DNA of 64,000 nt from Corythucha ciliata (lineage: Eukaryota; Arthropoda; Insecta; Hemiptera; Tingidae): the NCBI GenBank assembly GCA_038030265.1, contig CM075939.1, positions 44,063,253 through 44,127,252 on the forward strand, in the 5' to 3' direction. Positions 1 through 10,945 of the stretch are shown in pieces. Below the pieces are notes generated by a model. That model saw only the letters and a program-made list of their open reading frames with translations, did not search any database and was not told the DNA's origin. Positions within the stretch are counted from its first letter, which is position 1; every line of letters starts with the position of its first letter. The translations under genes and the position numbers were made by a program.

Positions 1-229
1 AGAGCCGAAACACAAAATTGGCTTCTGGAGGATCCAAAACGGTATAGGAGAGGCCCAAAGGGGTGTTCGCCTGCTGCTAGCTTTGGTGTGGGCCCCTCAG
101 TGGGAATCTCAGAATGGCCATCTCCTGGATCATAAAAAACGTTCTGAGCAGGTGCCAGACACGATCAAATGTCCCGGATTTTTAATTCGGTGGGAGGCTC
201 CCGGACTATAATTATTTCGGGACGAGGTC

Positions 230-505
230 CTTCAGGCTCCCAGGAAGTACCCTGTTTTGAAAGAAGTACCTTTTAGGGTCCTTTCGAGAAAAGCAAAGGA
301 CCACAGGACCATGAGCTGAAAAGGAGTACCGTCCTTCCAAAAGAAGGACCTCTGGTCACCGTAGCTATATCTGTGCGGTATACAGTGACCAAATGCTCGG
401 TGAAGGACGTAACTAATACTTTATTTGTATAGTTTTGTGGTCCTATAGTCCTTTAGGATACTCAAAAGGACCCTAGTAGGTACTACTTTCAAAAAACTAC
501 TGTAC
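230..505. repeat. Short-word repeat cluster (GGACC / AGTACC)
   Basis: The words AGTACC, AGGACC and their complements recur every 15-40 bases, often as AAGTACC next to AAGGACC. There is no regular period and no open frame of note. It looks like a decayed simple repeat or the edge of a mobile element, since a CAGTGGCGTAG terminus-like sequence follows at 515. The first 230 bases of the window show nothing recognisable. Confidence 0.4.
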
Positions 506-569
506 TTTTTTAAACAGTGGCGTAGCGTCGGGGGGCTTTGGGGCGGCCCACTCCGGGCATTGCTTCAAA

Positions 570-1440
570 TGCAGGCGCATCACTGTACTGTGGCTTTTAA
601 TTGTTTCAACAGGAACATGTTCAAGAGCGGGGCACAGTCGAGAATTCGCGTGGGTCAAAAAGCACGACCCCCCCCCCTCTCAAACACGTACCTGCATTGG
701 TTTTACATACTCCACACTATTGATTGGCGATCAATTGGCCAATTAATTGGCCAGAGTTGCCAGATAAGCTCCGTGAAAGAAACCGCGGGGTCAGGTCCTT
801 CATGAAGCCGCACAGAGCCAAGCCGCCTTGGGGAGGCCAAGTGGTCTATTGTCTATATTGCAGACCGGGGCACCCCAAGAGTTCTCATTATAGCTGTCAT
901 TTTTGCTTCAGTTCGCGCTCGGAAAACGTTTCTTCTCTTTTGATCTTTTAGTCATCTCTCTGTGAACGGAGAACGAGAGGCCCCGGCGCATGCTTTCACG
1001 CGAGGGGAGAGAAGCCTGCCTTCTTAAAACGTGACCAATTCTCTTAAAATTATGATGGGCTGTAGGCATGGGTATACCACTCCCACTTGACCCGAACGTC
1101 GTTGCCATAATCGACCAATACTCTTGCGATTTTCTTCAAATCGTTACCTTATAGGCCTTCCCCCGCGTGGCTGAACCGGTTGAGAGAGGGTTTCTCCATA
1201 AAAATCGCAAAAAGATACCCTGGAAGCCGATTCTTGGAAACGCCATTCCCCCTAGGTGGCCAATATAGCAGTCGAGTGACAGTCCAGCACGAACCGGGGC
1301 GCGTATTTAGAATCCCTCGTATGGGGTTTGTATAGCTAAAAGGCGCCGCCTGCCCAAACTGCAGCAATCCCCTTAGAAATTAGAGGAAATTGGATGTAGG
1401 GAGTATGCGCCCACCAAACATTCACGAAGATTGCACTCAA
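570..1440. other. Unassigned sequence, no gene recognised
   Basis: GC content is somewhat higher than in the arrays. Only short overlapping frames are present on both strands, none with a known domain. No array dialect is visible. It may be the eroded body of a transposon that starts at the CAGTGGCGTAG motif at 515-525. Confidence 0.4.
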
Positions 1441-1448
1441 AGTGCGGT

Positions 1449-1660
1449 CCAGTCCCCATTTCGACCTCAGACCTGCAGCCACCAGGGCTACTCGGTCCTG
1501 GTCTCATCAGCCTGGCAATTGAGCCGAGTACGGAGCCGATGGACCGCCCCTCGCCGAGAGCGGAGGTGCTACTGCTCTCAACCCGTTCTGGTAAGACCAA
1601 GACGGGGAGTACCCTGCTCACCAGAACCGATGAGAACTGTGAGGGCGAAATGGGGACTGG
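1449..1660. repeat. Fold-back (inverted-repeat) element
   Basis: CCAGTCCCCATTTCG at 1449-1463 is the perfect reverse complement of 1646-1660, giving a 212-base unit with 15-base terminal arms. Less exact complementary stretches lie just inside the arms. The left part (1459-1538) has a diverged copy at 47241-47322, so it belongs to a dispersed family. The frames across it (about 120 residues) match nothing I know and are probably incidental. It could be a miniature fold-back transposon or part of a larger structured element. Confidence 0.55.
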
Positions 1661-1817
1661 CGATGCTGCGGCTACAGGCGCCGCCCCTTACGACTTCAGA
1701 GCCCGTGTTTTTGGTTTATTATTCATTCTAAACAATACACCTATGTTTTCGGTCATGACAAAATTTTTACGACAAACCCTCAAACTTTCGATTTAATCGA
1801 TACGATTCGATTTCTGC

Positions 1818-2015
1818 AATGTCCGTCCGCCGTACGCCGTCCGGGCCATATCTTGCCCTAGGATTGATAGAAAAAACTCGTTCTTTCGAACATAGACTCC
1901 ATTATGGATCTATTATGGATCCATTATGGGCCAAACGCGGGTCCAAAATGTGGATTTTCAAAGGTTTTGAGATCATAGAGGTGTAGGGTGTCGACTTTCG
2001 TGTAATTTCAATCCA
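1818..2015 (+). repeat. Dispersed repeat, copy 1 (pair with 3807-4031)
   Basis: It starts with ATGTCCGTCCGCCG, continues with GGCCATATCTTGCCCTAGG and ends near GTGTAATTTCAA. The same order of blocks recurs at 3807-4031, with a different middle where this copy has a short internal duplication of a TATGGATC word. About 200 bases are collinear. The GTCCGTCCGCCG start is common at transposon edges, but the family cannot be named. Confidence 0.7.
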
Positions 2016-2119
2016 ATGAACTCTTTATTCCATTATTGTTAGTGGAGACACTTTTAAGGCTTGTTTCACACATAATCGGGATCACGCGGCTCCTACCGTT
2101 AATTTCTAGACGCAATTTA

Positions 2120-2475
2120 GTAGCAACAACGTAGAGAAAAAGGGCCAATTCACGGCTAAGAGTTGAATAAAAACCGTTAATTCGTGGCTGGAATTGTGAA
2201 AAGCGCTAAATATCCTGTTTTTGGGTGGAGTTCGCTGCCAATATTAAGAAAAACCGCTAATTCAACACTGAAAAGTTAGAAACCACCAATTCACAGCTAA
2301 AATTGTAAAAATCAGAATACTATCCTTGGTGGGGGGGGGGTGGGATAGAGTTGGGATACTAATTATTCAATAAAATGGAGAAAAAGCACTAATTCACAGC
2401 TAAAATCGCGAAAAATCGCTAATTCACAGGTAGCTTTGAGAAAAAGAGGTAATTCACAGGTAAAATTGATGAACA
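2120..2475 (-). repeat. Degenerate 30-base array, dialect A
   Basis: About ten units read GCTAATTC.CGGCTAAAATTG followed by AGAAAAA on the plus strand. They are heavily diverged and interrupted by a 10-base G run at 2331-2340. No coding potential. Confidence 0.7.
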
Positions 2476-2499
2476 ACTTTTCAATTTCATCTGCTTTTG

Positions 2500-3660
2500 C
2501 AAATAGAGAGAAACACCCGCGAAATAACATCATTCGGAGCTTTGAATATCTGTGAAAATGTTAGTTTCGGGTCTAAAATATCCACCAGGCCATTGGGCCA
2601 AGGGAGCCGTTCACAACAGCACCCAAAGCCTGACAAAAAAACCACGAAATTACAGCACTCTTAGCTAAAACTCTGTCATTCGGAAAATGTTGGGACTAAT
2701 TGCTATTTTCCGATCTTTAATCTCGTTAAATTGCCAGTTTCTGGCTTTCTAGTAATTATTTTCGAGAAAATTCGAGTTTCGGGAATCACTCCACGACAGT
2801 GCCCGTAAAGTCTTCTGATGCGTGGCCGCGTAATTGTAAAATTTTGAAGGTAAATATCCGCGAAATGACTTGGAAGTTGCAAAATTGTGAGAGTTCGACC
2901 AGGAAAGTTTCAAGCCTTACGTCCTAATTTCAGCTAAACCGCATATTTCAGGCCCTGTTGGGCGTGAACCTTACCTTAAGCAAACTGGTCTCGACTGTGC
3001 CCTTACTTTGAATTTTAATTGGAACTTGAATTTATGTGCAAATTAATCTAAAATTGAATGAGTTTGCATGTTCACTGTTGGGATGCTATATGCGAAATTC
3101 ACTGCAGTTTCCGGTCTCCGGGTCGTGTTTCTTGCGTATAAATGAAAGATTTAGGTCTTAATTCCAGCGAAATTGCGTAATTTCGGAGAAAATGCAAGTT
3201 TCGGTGCTAAATATCGATGAAATTGCAATTTTGAATTTTTTTTTTTTATGGGCTCAAACTCCGGGCTCTTACCGGGCACCATCCAACTGGAGAAGAGCCC
3301 CAATACCCGCGCCATACACCGTACCCCAACAGAATTGCAACATTTTGAAGGCAAATATCTGCACAATTTGATGTTTCCAGGCACAATTTTCGTGAAATTG
3401 CAAGTTTCAGGTTCTATATTTCAGTGAAATTGCAAGTTTTAGGGCCTATTTTTTTTAGGGGATTGGCTAGCCGGCCTCGACTGACTGCGTTCATACCGTG
3501 ACGATATGCAATGCAAACGCAACATTTTGAAATGGATATTTTTGTGTTTTTTCGGATTCCAATTTGAGAATAATTTCAAGTTTCCTGATGGCTGAATACC
3601 GGAGGAATTGAAAGTTTTGGTTCAAATTACCAGTTAAGGGTTTCTTAGCTTAAGCATAAT
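2500..3660 (+). repeat. Degenerate array, dialect C
   Basis: Units read CGCGAAATTGCAAGTTTC followed by GGG.CTAAATATC, about 30-31 bases each. They are interrupted by less regular pieces (2930-3110, 3230-3330, 3450-3530) that carry GC-richer words. No gene was found. Confidence 0.65.
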
Positions 3661-3806
3661 TTGTTTTTGGGCCTTTTGGCTTATTATTTCTCAATAATAA
3701 GTCTTTGTAATCGTATCGCAAACAAATTTTTTTGACCCCCCCCCCCTCAAAATTTGTAGTTTTACGTTTCAAAGTGCGTAGAATCCAAATCTGCAATAAA
3801 AAAAAA

Positions 3807-4031
3807 ATGTCCGTCCGCCGTCCGGGCCATATCTTGCCCTAGGATTGCTCGAAAAAACTCGTTCTTTCGCACATGGGCTCCATTTGGGGTCTAGTTGGTC
3901 CTAACATCTGATCAGTTTGATCAAATAACCTCCTTGGGTTTTATGGGCCAAAAGCGGGTCCAAAATGGGGATTTTCAAAGGATTTGGGGTCATAGGGGTG
4001 TGGGTTGTCGATTTTCATGTAATTTCAAGCC
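3807..4031 (+). repeat. Dispersed repeat, copy 2 (pair with 1818-2015)
   Basis: It is collinear with 1818-2015 from ATGTCCGTCCGCCG through the GGGCCATATCTTGCC block, the AAAACTCGTTCTTTCG block, GCGGGTCCAAAATG and the GTAATTTCAA end. It contains about 25 extra bases in the middle. It lies downstream of a C run and an A run. Confidence 0.7.
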
Positions 4032-4119
4032 GGATTTGACTACATCCATGAATAATAAACCCACAGTCGAAATAATAAGGCATTGTTCGATAATTCGCAG
4101 CGTTTTTTTGTAGGGGTGA

Positions 4120-4460
4120 AAATTCCAAATTTTATGGCAGAATATCCTCAGCAACTTTCGGGTTTTAATTCCTGTGAAAATGCGCGTTTCGTGCCTTAAT
4201 TTCCGCAAAATTACGAGATTTGGTTCTTAATTTTAGCGAAATTGCAAGTTTCGGGGCGTGTTTTTTAAGTTACCGCTTCCCCTGCTGCCCTGTCGACCTC
4301 GATATCGCCCAAAGCTTGATGAACAACCGCCTAATTCCATCATAAGGAGCTTAATAAAAGAGATTCCTAGCTGAATATACGTCGAATGGACCCTTTTTTG
4401 GGGTCTTGATTTCTGTGAATTAGCCAGTTTAGGATCTTAATTAAATCAAAATTGCCAGTT
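4120..4460 (+). repeat. Degenerate array, dialect C
   Basis: This is a continuation of the AAATTGC.AGTTTC / CTTAATTTCCGCGAAAT units seen from 2500. No open frame of interest. Confidence 0.6.
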
Positions 4461-4639
4461 TCTGGTCATACTATGCCGCGGGGAACCGAGGCTAGCCGGC
4501 ACAACAAACGCGCCAAAGGTGTGATCAAACCGCAGCGTCAGATTGACAGATTCTGGGCGTGGGATTGTTCCTCAGGGACAAAATCAGTACCTAGTTTTAT
4601 GGTTCTTGTAGGTTAAATTTGCTGTAATCAAGCCAGATA

Positions 4640-5150
4640 CGATGAACGGAACTAGTGGGGGAGTGTGATCCGGATAGAAACAATTTCACGGGTATGGCTC
4701 TTCAAGAAACCAATCCCGTCGGGTTTAATCGTTTAAAAAATCCAATCTTGCGGGTTTGGATCTTCAAACAACAGCATTCATGGAGCTTGGCACTCTTAAA
4801 ATGCCAATCTCGCGGGTTATTTGGCTCAATAAAAAGCAATTTTACGGGCCTGGCTCTTCAAAAAAGCAATTTCGCGGGTTTAAAGCCACTGAAAAAAACA
4901 ATTTTACTGTGCACAATCGTTGAAGAATCTATTTTCGCGTGTTTGGCTCTTCCAAAGCAAATTTTGAGAGTCAATTTTGTGGGGTTTCGACCTTCAAGAA
5001 ACAAATTTCACGGATGGAATCAATAAATCAAATTTGGCTGTTCCAAAAATTGATTTTGCGGCTTTCGCTCTTCAAAAAACTATTTTCGAGGGTTTTCCTC
5101 TCTTGGAAAATCAATATATCGCAGATTCGCGTCGATGAATTTAGGAACGC
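4640..5150 (+). repeat. Degenerate 30-base array, dialect D
   Basis: Units read CAATTTCGCGGGTTTGGCTC followed by TTCAAAAAA, with a period of about 30 bases. Because the period is a multiple of three, frames of 100-123 residues stay open at 4655-5247. These are artefacts of the period, not genes. Confidence 0.7.
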
Positions 5151-5720
5151 GTCCTTACATCTTTTGAACCTAAACAATCGCGAAAATGCAAGTTTCCAGC
5201 CCTTTTTTGTCTTACGGTTTCACAAGTTCGATGTATTTTATTTCTAGTAGCCGTGGATCCCCAGGTAGCCCCGACAACGCCCAAAGTCAGACGAATAGCC
5301 GCGAGATTGCAACATGTGGAGCTAAAAATATCAACGAAATATGAAGTTTTCTGCGAAATATCCGCAAAGATGTCAAATTTTCTTCGTGAATTTCCGCGAA
5401 ATTGTAAGTTTATTAGCTTAATATCAGTGAAATTGAAAGTTATGGATCTTTTTCCCCCCTAAAATGGAAGTTTCTTAGCTCAATATCCGCAATGTGGATT
5501 TCCGTGAAATCGCAAGGATTTCAGTTTCCCCGAAATTGCAAACTTCATGGCATTGCAACATATGGGGCTGTAAATATCCACGCAATTGTACGTATCCCGG
5601 TTGAATATGCAAGAAATAGCGTTTGGGGTCTTGACTTAAGAGCAATATTGCACGTTTGAAGGTATTTGCGGTATTGCGTCATTTGAAACAAAGTATCTAG
5701 GAAATTTGAAGTTTATTGTG
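5150..5720 (+). repeat. Degenerate array, dialect C
   Basis: Units of the CGCGAAATTG.AAGTTT / GGGCTCAATATCCG type run directly on from the dialect D array and decay by about 5720. Confidence 0.6.
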
Positions 5721-5724
5721 TAAG

Positions 5725-7380
5725 TTTTTCTAGTTGATGCAACAAGGCAATCCTCACCTCGTATAATTCGATATCAAGCCACTTTATCTGAAGTGTAGCA
5801 AAGTTACGTTCTTTAACGAATTATAATCGTAACATGGTTAAAAAACGAAAACAGTAAAAGCGGAATGTTCAGTTGGAAAAATGTTTAGTGTTCCATTTCT
5901 CCTTTAGGAACGATCCCTTTCTTGTTTTAAGACCCGTGTTTTTATATTTTACTTTTGCTTTTCGAGAGTATAGGTATTTTATAACTTACAACGGGTTGAA
6001 ATTGAAACATAAAATAATGTACAAAACTGGTTAAAACCGTATGCTATGGGGTGAATGGGTTTCACGGTGCAACTCCGCCGACATGATGCGCCGAGGGGTT
6101 ATATCGAACAAGTAGCGTGACTTCTGTGTGAAAGTCGTTGAACACGACTTCTCAAGATCCGTAATTATACGTGTAAAGCCAGCCACAGTCCCCGCATAAC
6201 GGTTAGGTTGGTAGAAAAGCTCTTATGAGTATGACCACCAAATTATAGATTTTCTGGTGGGTTTAAACTTGAAGAATGAAATTAGCCGAAATTAAATACC
6301 TAGTTTTAATTTTCGTTTAGCACAGTCCTTGAAATGCAAGAAAAACGTCTAGTTATTGCCTTAGTGCACACGGACGATCGGTTACGGTGGTTTAGAACTC
6401 TGTACGATGAGATGAATGGGACAATGCACCCATAGACTTGAGGCTGTTTGTTCTCTGCAGCATTTTTGTAGCAATCGATAGCTCGGCCTCTTCTTAATTT
6501 AATTAATCTATTAAATTTTAAATCTAAATTCACCAGATTCAATAGCCTAAAGTTACAGAATGACCCATGAGGCGAATGAAACTAATTAAAATGTGTCCAT
6601 TTTTCAATTTCAGCCTATTTGCTGTGTGTTCTGTGAATAGACACTATTCACTGAATAAGACCTCCCTCGCCTTTTATAAAAGCGGTTCAAAATTATAAGG
6701 ATTTTTCTGTGTCTGCTCAGCGATACGAAAGCCTCCGCAGGATGTAAGTCCTAGAGACGCAGCTCTCATTGCCGAGATCAAAGCCCCTGGAAAATTCCTT
6801 TCAAGTCTTCCCTCCACTTCACCACTTTGCCGTCTTTTCCGTTTCGTTTTTTCATTCAATTCAACCTTTAGCGATTGGCGCAACGTGCAGCAATTTTCTC
6901 ACTTGACCGTTTTTTTTCTTCTTCTCCGGTGTTCTCGCTCTATCCCTCTCAACTCTCTTCTCGTGTAACGAATAGAAAATAACCTAAGAAATATTTCATG
7001 CTCCCCCCCCCCCACTCTTCCGGGATTGAAATTCTCGATTTTTGATTATTTCTAACGCTTTATTCCATCCCGTATTAATTTTATCGTCTTAAAAGGTTAA
7101 TACAAATAAAATGACCTTCCCTCTGGTCTTCCTCCCGTCCTATATACGCCAGTTCGCACAAATGGAACGCATTAAAAATAGAAAGAGCGAACCCCGGCTT
7201 TGTACAGAGTTTCAATGTCAAAAGCCAAAATAATAAAATAAGGAATGGCGAAGTTATAAAAGGTTAGTAAGTTGCGAATCGCAGAAGTACCTAATTGACA
7301 GATGACAAGAGAGGGCTAAACGAAAAATCTTGTCGGAAGTGTTTGTTCGTACACCGTAGTTTTTGACTAATCGAAGTTTA
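5725..7380. other. AT-rich island, no gene recognised
   Basis: This is non-array sequence with short frames only. Visible items are a small inverted repeat AGTCGT/ACGACT at about 6134-6151, a pyrimidine-rich tract at 6900-6960 and a C run near 7005. A promoter or untranslated exon cannot be excluded, but nothing supports one. Confidence 0.4.
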
Positions 7381-7859
7381 TCTTTTATTAAACCATGTAA
7401 ATTGCGGTTTCGGGTGTAAAACTGTTAAATATTCTGGTCAAGATTTCATAATTCACGGTATTTAGCCTCAAAATTCGCAATACTCCTGAAATAGATCGAA
7501 ACTTGCACTTATTTGCAGAAATTATGAGCCTTTGTGTTTGTGTTTAGACCAAGGAAATTTGTGTCTGACACTCAATTTCAAGCGATAAGTGTCGCAGGGC
7601 CACTTCGGTGGAAACACATCTTAACGTGGAAAGAGCCTCATCTTTGCTGGGCGAAGGAAAGGGGTCGCCTTAGCGTTAATAGCATGAAAATTGTAGCTAA
7701 TGTTCGATTTAACTTCAACAAATATTCCTGTTGCGTACAGAAATATTATAAAATTCGGAATATTCTTAAAAGGGATATTCTTGAACGAATACATTAGTAA
7801 AACTGGCGTTATACTGGCGGACCTTCACTATCGGGGCAGTGGGCGATCGGGCGGTTGTA

Positions 7860-7935
7860 CCTTTCCTGTGGTTGGACTTTTGCAAAGGTTGTACCTTTGC
7901 TGTGATTGGACCTTTGCTGAGGTTGGACCTTTGCA
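7860..7935 (+). repeat. 18-base minisatellite, short outlying block
   Basis: About four units of the GGTTGGACCTTTGCTGTG type (with GGTTGTACC and GATTGGACC variants) appear here. The same unit builds the main block at 8420-9000. Confidence 0.8.
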
Positions 7936-7939
7936 TCGT

Positions 7940-8415
7940 CAACGAGATCGGTGGCATATCCCCACTGACCTAACACATCCCGTCGCGAGTAAGTCTTCGG
8001 CCCGCCGCTTCTTGTACTTCGCCAACGCGTGGTGCAGTCAGCGAGGAACTGGCCCACCACCCACCATCGGCCAACCACACGCGCCCCTGGATACCCAGAT
8101 TACCGACGACTAGACCCCCGCGACCCATCACCTCCACCGACGCTCCAAACTGTCTTCAACGCAACAACTCGCCGGTAGCATGCGCTCATCGTACGGGTAT
8201 CTCTCCTCGCCCCTACTTTACCACCTGTAAAACTCCCCACCGCCAAGCGGTCCACACCGGTAACGCACCAGCTTTGACCAGCTGGTGTGGCTGACGGGGA
8301 GTGGAGCGAGGATAACCAGGACTTGCACGTGTCGGGTCACTTCCCGGCCGTCATGTCAGGCTTAGTCCTGGTCATGTGCCTTTCAAGGAATCAAGCTAGG
8401 GCGGGAAGAAGGCAC
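7940..8415. other. GC-rich block splitting the minisatellite
   Basis: This sequence is clearly richer in GC than its surroundings. It contains an inverted repeat ACCAGCT..AGCTGGT at about 8267-8287. No protein domain was recognised in the frames on either strand. Since the same 18-base unit lies on both sides, it probably inserted into the minisatellite, although unequal duplication is also possible. Confidence 0.45.
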
Positions 8416-8419
8416 AATC

Positions 8420-9000
8420 CTGGTTGGACCTTTGCAGTGGTTGGACCTTTGCCTGTGGTTAGACCTTTGCAGTGGTTGAACCTTTGCTGTGGTTGGACCT
8501 TAGCTGTGGTCGGCCCTTTGCTGTGGTTGGCCCTTTGCAGTGGTTGGACCTTTACAGTGGTTGTACCTTTGCTGTGATTGGACCTTTGCTGTGGTTGGAC
8601 CTTTGCTGTGGTTGGACCTTTGCTGTGGTTGGGCCTTTGCAGTGGTTAGGCCTTTGATGTGGTTGAAGCTTTGCTGTGGTTGGACGTTTGCAGTGGTTGG
8701 ACGTTTGCAGTGGTTGGACCATTGCTGTGGTTGGACCTTTGCAGTGGTTAGGCTCTTGATGTGGTTGGAGCTTTGCTGTGGTTGGACCTCTGCTGTGGTC
8801 CGCCCTTTGCTGTGGTCGGCCCTTTGCAGTGGTTGGACCTTTGCAGTGGTTGTACCTTTGCTGTGGTTGGGCCATTGGCAGTGGCTGGGCCTTCATCGTG
8901 CTTGAGACGTTGCTGTCGTTGGAGGTTATACTGTAATTACAGCTTCGCTGAGGTTGAGCCATGGCTTTCGTTGGGTCATTCTACTGTGTTGGGGCCTTCT
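8420..9000 (+). repeat. 18-base minisatellite array
   Basis: About 30 copies of GGTTGGACCTTTGCTGTG are present, with CAGTG / CTGTG alternation at the unit end. The last units, after 8880, are more diverged. The unit is six codons long, so long frames stay open on both strands (121 residues plus, 136 minus) with a repeated W-L-D-L-C-C-G or V-V-G-P-L type pattern. No start context, intron or secretory signal supports translation. Confidence 0.9.
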
Positions 9001-9299
9001 TGGTGGTTTTGGAGTTTGGCTGCGATTTAGGCTTCACTTTGGATTTATGTAAGCCTTTCGAGAAAGAAGCGACTGGGTCTGTTGCTCACCTTGGTGAAAG
9101 GGCCTCATTGAGTTTCGTCCCTGGGCTCCAGTATTCTCTCCGCGGTCCTGGTAGTTGGGTCCCGATCAAAATGCACCAAAGGGGGCTGCCATTGCCCTTA
9201 AAAGTGTTCCACAAATGATTGTGAACAGACTATATTTTCCTATCTATTCTTTAGAATAAACATAGAAATGTAATTTTAACGTAGCGTTAAACCATGGAT

Positions 9300-9480
9300 T
9301 TTGCCTTATTTCAGCCACAAATTGGTGTTATTTCTACTCCCAATTCGCCAAGTAGCGATTATGATCAAAGCCATAAATTACTGAATTTCTCTATTTTAGC
9401 CGCGAATCAGCGCTTTTCTCAATTTTGACCGCTTGCAACGTTTTTATCAATTTCAGCCGCGAATAAGCGTTTTTTTTAAC
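9300..9480 (+). repeat. Degenerate 30-base array, dialect A
   Basis: Units read CGCGAATTAGCG followed by TTTTTCTCAATTTTAGC. Only about five units are present and they are strongly diverged. Confidence 0.6.
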
Positions 9481-9639
9481 CTAACAAATGCCAAGAATTT
9501 GCACTGTTTCTTAATTTTATAGCCCCAACGTCGGCTTCAGAATTAAAGGCCTCGCCACACCGGACACGAACTGCCGCGCGGACTGGTCCGCCCAACAAAA
9601 AACCTCTGCAACGGGGGAACACCTCACCCACGTTTTCAT

Positions 9640-10110
9640 GGTCAAGTGTGATATTGACACTTGGGCCATTTTTGTAGCCGGCGTTAACGGCCAACTCAGC
9701 CATTTTCTAGGTTCGAATAACGGTCAGATTGGTCATTTTCAGGACAGGAATTGTCTGTTTAGGTATTTTTAAGGCGCAAATGGACTGATTTAGCTGATCC
9801 CAGTTTGGGCATTTCAGGACGCATAGAGCCAGGTTGTCCATTTATAGAGCGTGAATAGTCCGTCAAAACAAGGCGAAAACGGTCAGTTTGACCATTTTTG
9901 GCACGCGAATCGTCAATTTTACCATGTTTAGAGCAGGAATCACTAGTTCGTACATTTTTAGGGCGCTAATTGTCAGTTAATCCATTTTTAGGGCTCTTAC
10001 AGTCAGTTTGGACATTTTTTGGGGTAGGATTTAACAGTTCGGCTTTTTTCAGCGCCCAAAAATAACCAGTTGAGAAATTTTTAAGGCGTTGTTCGTCAGT
10101 TTTGCCACCT
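9640..10110 (+). repeat. Degenerate 30-base array, dialect B
   Basis: Units read GGGCGCGAATCGTCAGTTTG followed by GCCATTTTTA. About fifteen units end some 190 bases before the LTR retrotransposon. The intervening stretch 10110-10298 is unassigned. Confidence 0.75.
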
Positions 10111-10298
10111 TTATAAGGATACGGCGCAGACGGTTAAGACCGTGGCGTGGTTAAGACAAATCGAAGCACGAGGACATTGAAGAGGATGATTTTTTTTATA
10201 AATTGGACACACTTCGATCGAGTTGCCCACTTTGTGCCAGTACTAAGCGGATTCCTCGGCCGATGGGCGATTCGTTGAACGCTAACACGCTGTTACAT

Positions 10299-10430
10299 TG
10301 TCATGATATTTTATGAATTATTAATCCCTCCAGTCCTCCCTTTCCACATGATTATTTTCCTAATTGTTTTATCTTTTAAATCATTCTCATTTTGAGATCA
10401 ATAAAGCCTTAACTCTGAAAGGTCTATTTT
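10299..10430 (+). repeat. 5' LTR (132 bases)
   Basis: It begins TGTCATGATATTTTATG and matches 13970-14101 base for base. An AATAAA signal lies at 10400-10405. The shared sequence stops after GGTCTATTTT, where the leader continues with ATCACAATTT. Confidence 0.9.
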
Positions 10431-10453
10431 ATCACAATTTATTGATCTCAAAA

Positions 10454-10945
10454 ATGGACAGATACCTAAAACCTGAGAGGTTCGAGGCTAACCCCAATTC
10501 GTCTCAGTCAGCTCAAGAATGGGTCCATTGGCTGAAAACTTTTCAGAACTTTCTTGATTCTATGAATTTGCCGGGCGTCAAGTTGGAAGATCAAGACAAA
10601 TTGCGTCTTCTAATCAATCATTTGTCTCATCCGGTGTATCAATTCATTTCGGAGTGTCAAACATTCGAATCGGCGCTTGAATACCTAAACAGAATATACT
10701 TGAAGCCGAAGAACGACATTTTTGCGCGGCACGCCCTAGCCATGAGAAAGCAACGAGATGATGAATCGGTCGATCAATATCTACAGGCTTTGGATCTACT
10801 AGCAAAGGACTGTGATTTCAAGGCTGTAACATCGGAACAGCATCGCGACTATTTCATTCGGGATTCGTTCATAAATGGCTTGGTTTCAAACTCAATTCGC
10901 ACACGTCTTTTGGAGCACAATCAGTTGTCGTTACAAGAAATCTAA
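10454..10945 (+). CDS. gag: Gag (capsid-type) protein of the LTR element
   Basis: A frame of 163 residues starts at the ATG in a CAAAAATGG context, 23 bases after the LTR. The same frame also opens upstream inside the LTR at 10364, but family Gag proteins begin with a short stretch leading into F-D-A-N-P-like residues, as here (PERFEANP), so 10454 is preferred. The middle carries the conserved capsid pattern: a tryptophan-rich W-x-x-W-L segment, F-x-x-F-L-D, then L-x-N-H-L, and an R-D-x-F-I-N-G-L segment near the end. The role is assembly of the cytoplasmic retrotransposon particle. The stop at 10943 cuts the frame at the point where the conserved nucleocapsid linker continues one base out of register in the pol frame. 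The zinc knuckles are therefore encoded in pol. Confidence 0.85.
   Translation: MDRYLKPERFEANPNSSQSAQEWVHWLKTFQNFLDSMNLPGVKLEDQDKLRLLINHLSHPVYQFISECQTFESALEYLNRIYLKPKNDIFARHALAMRKQRDDESVDQYLQALDLLAKDCDFKAVTSEQHRDYFIRDSFINGLVSNSIRTRLLEHNQLSLQEI

Noticed and set aside
1449..1660. Hammerhead ribozyme on the minus strand (CTGATGA, then GACC...GGTC, then GAAA)
   Set aside because: The core words are there, and the 47.2-kb copy shows AACC...GGTT in place of GACC...GGTC. However, no stem III or stem I can be formed, and the GAAATGGGG part pairs instead with the other arm of the fold-back. Chance is more likely.
1431..1796. Plus-strand frame of 121 codons
   Set aside because: It coincides with the fold-back element and overlaps another frame of 113 codons. 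Nothing in it resembles a protein family.
8552..8962. Minus-strand frame of 136 codons over the minisatellite, and plus-strand partners
   Set aside because: Open only because the 18-base unit keeps several frames free of stops on both strands.
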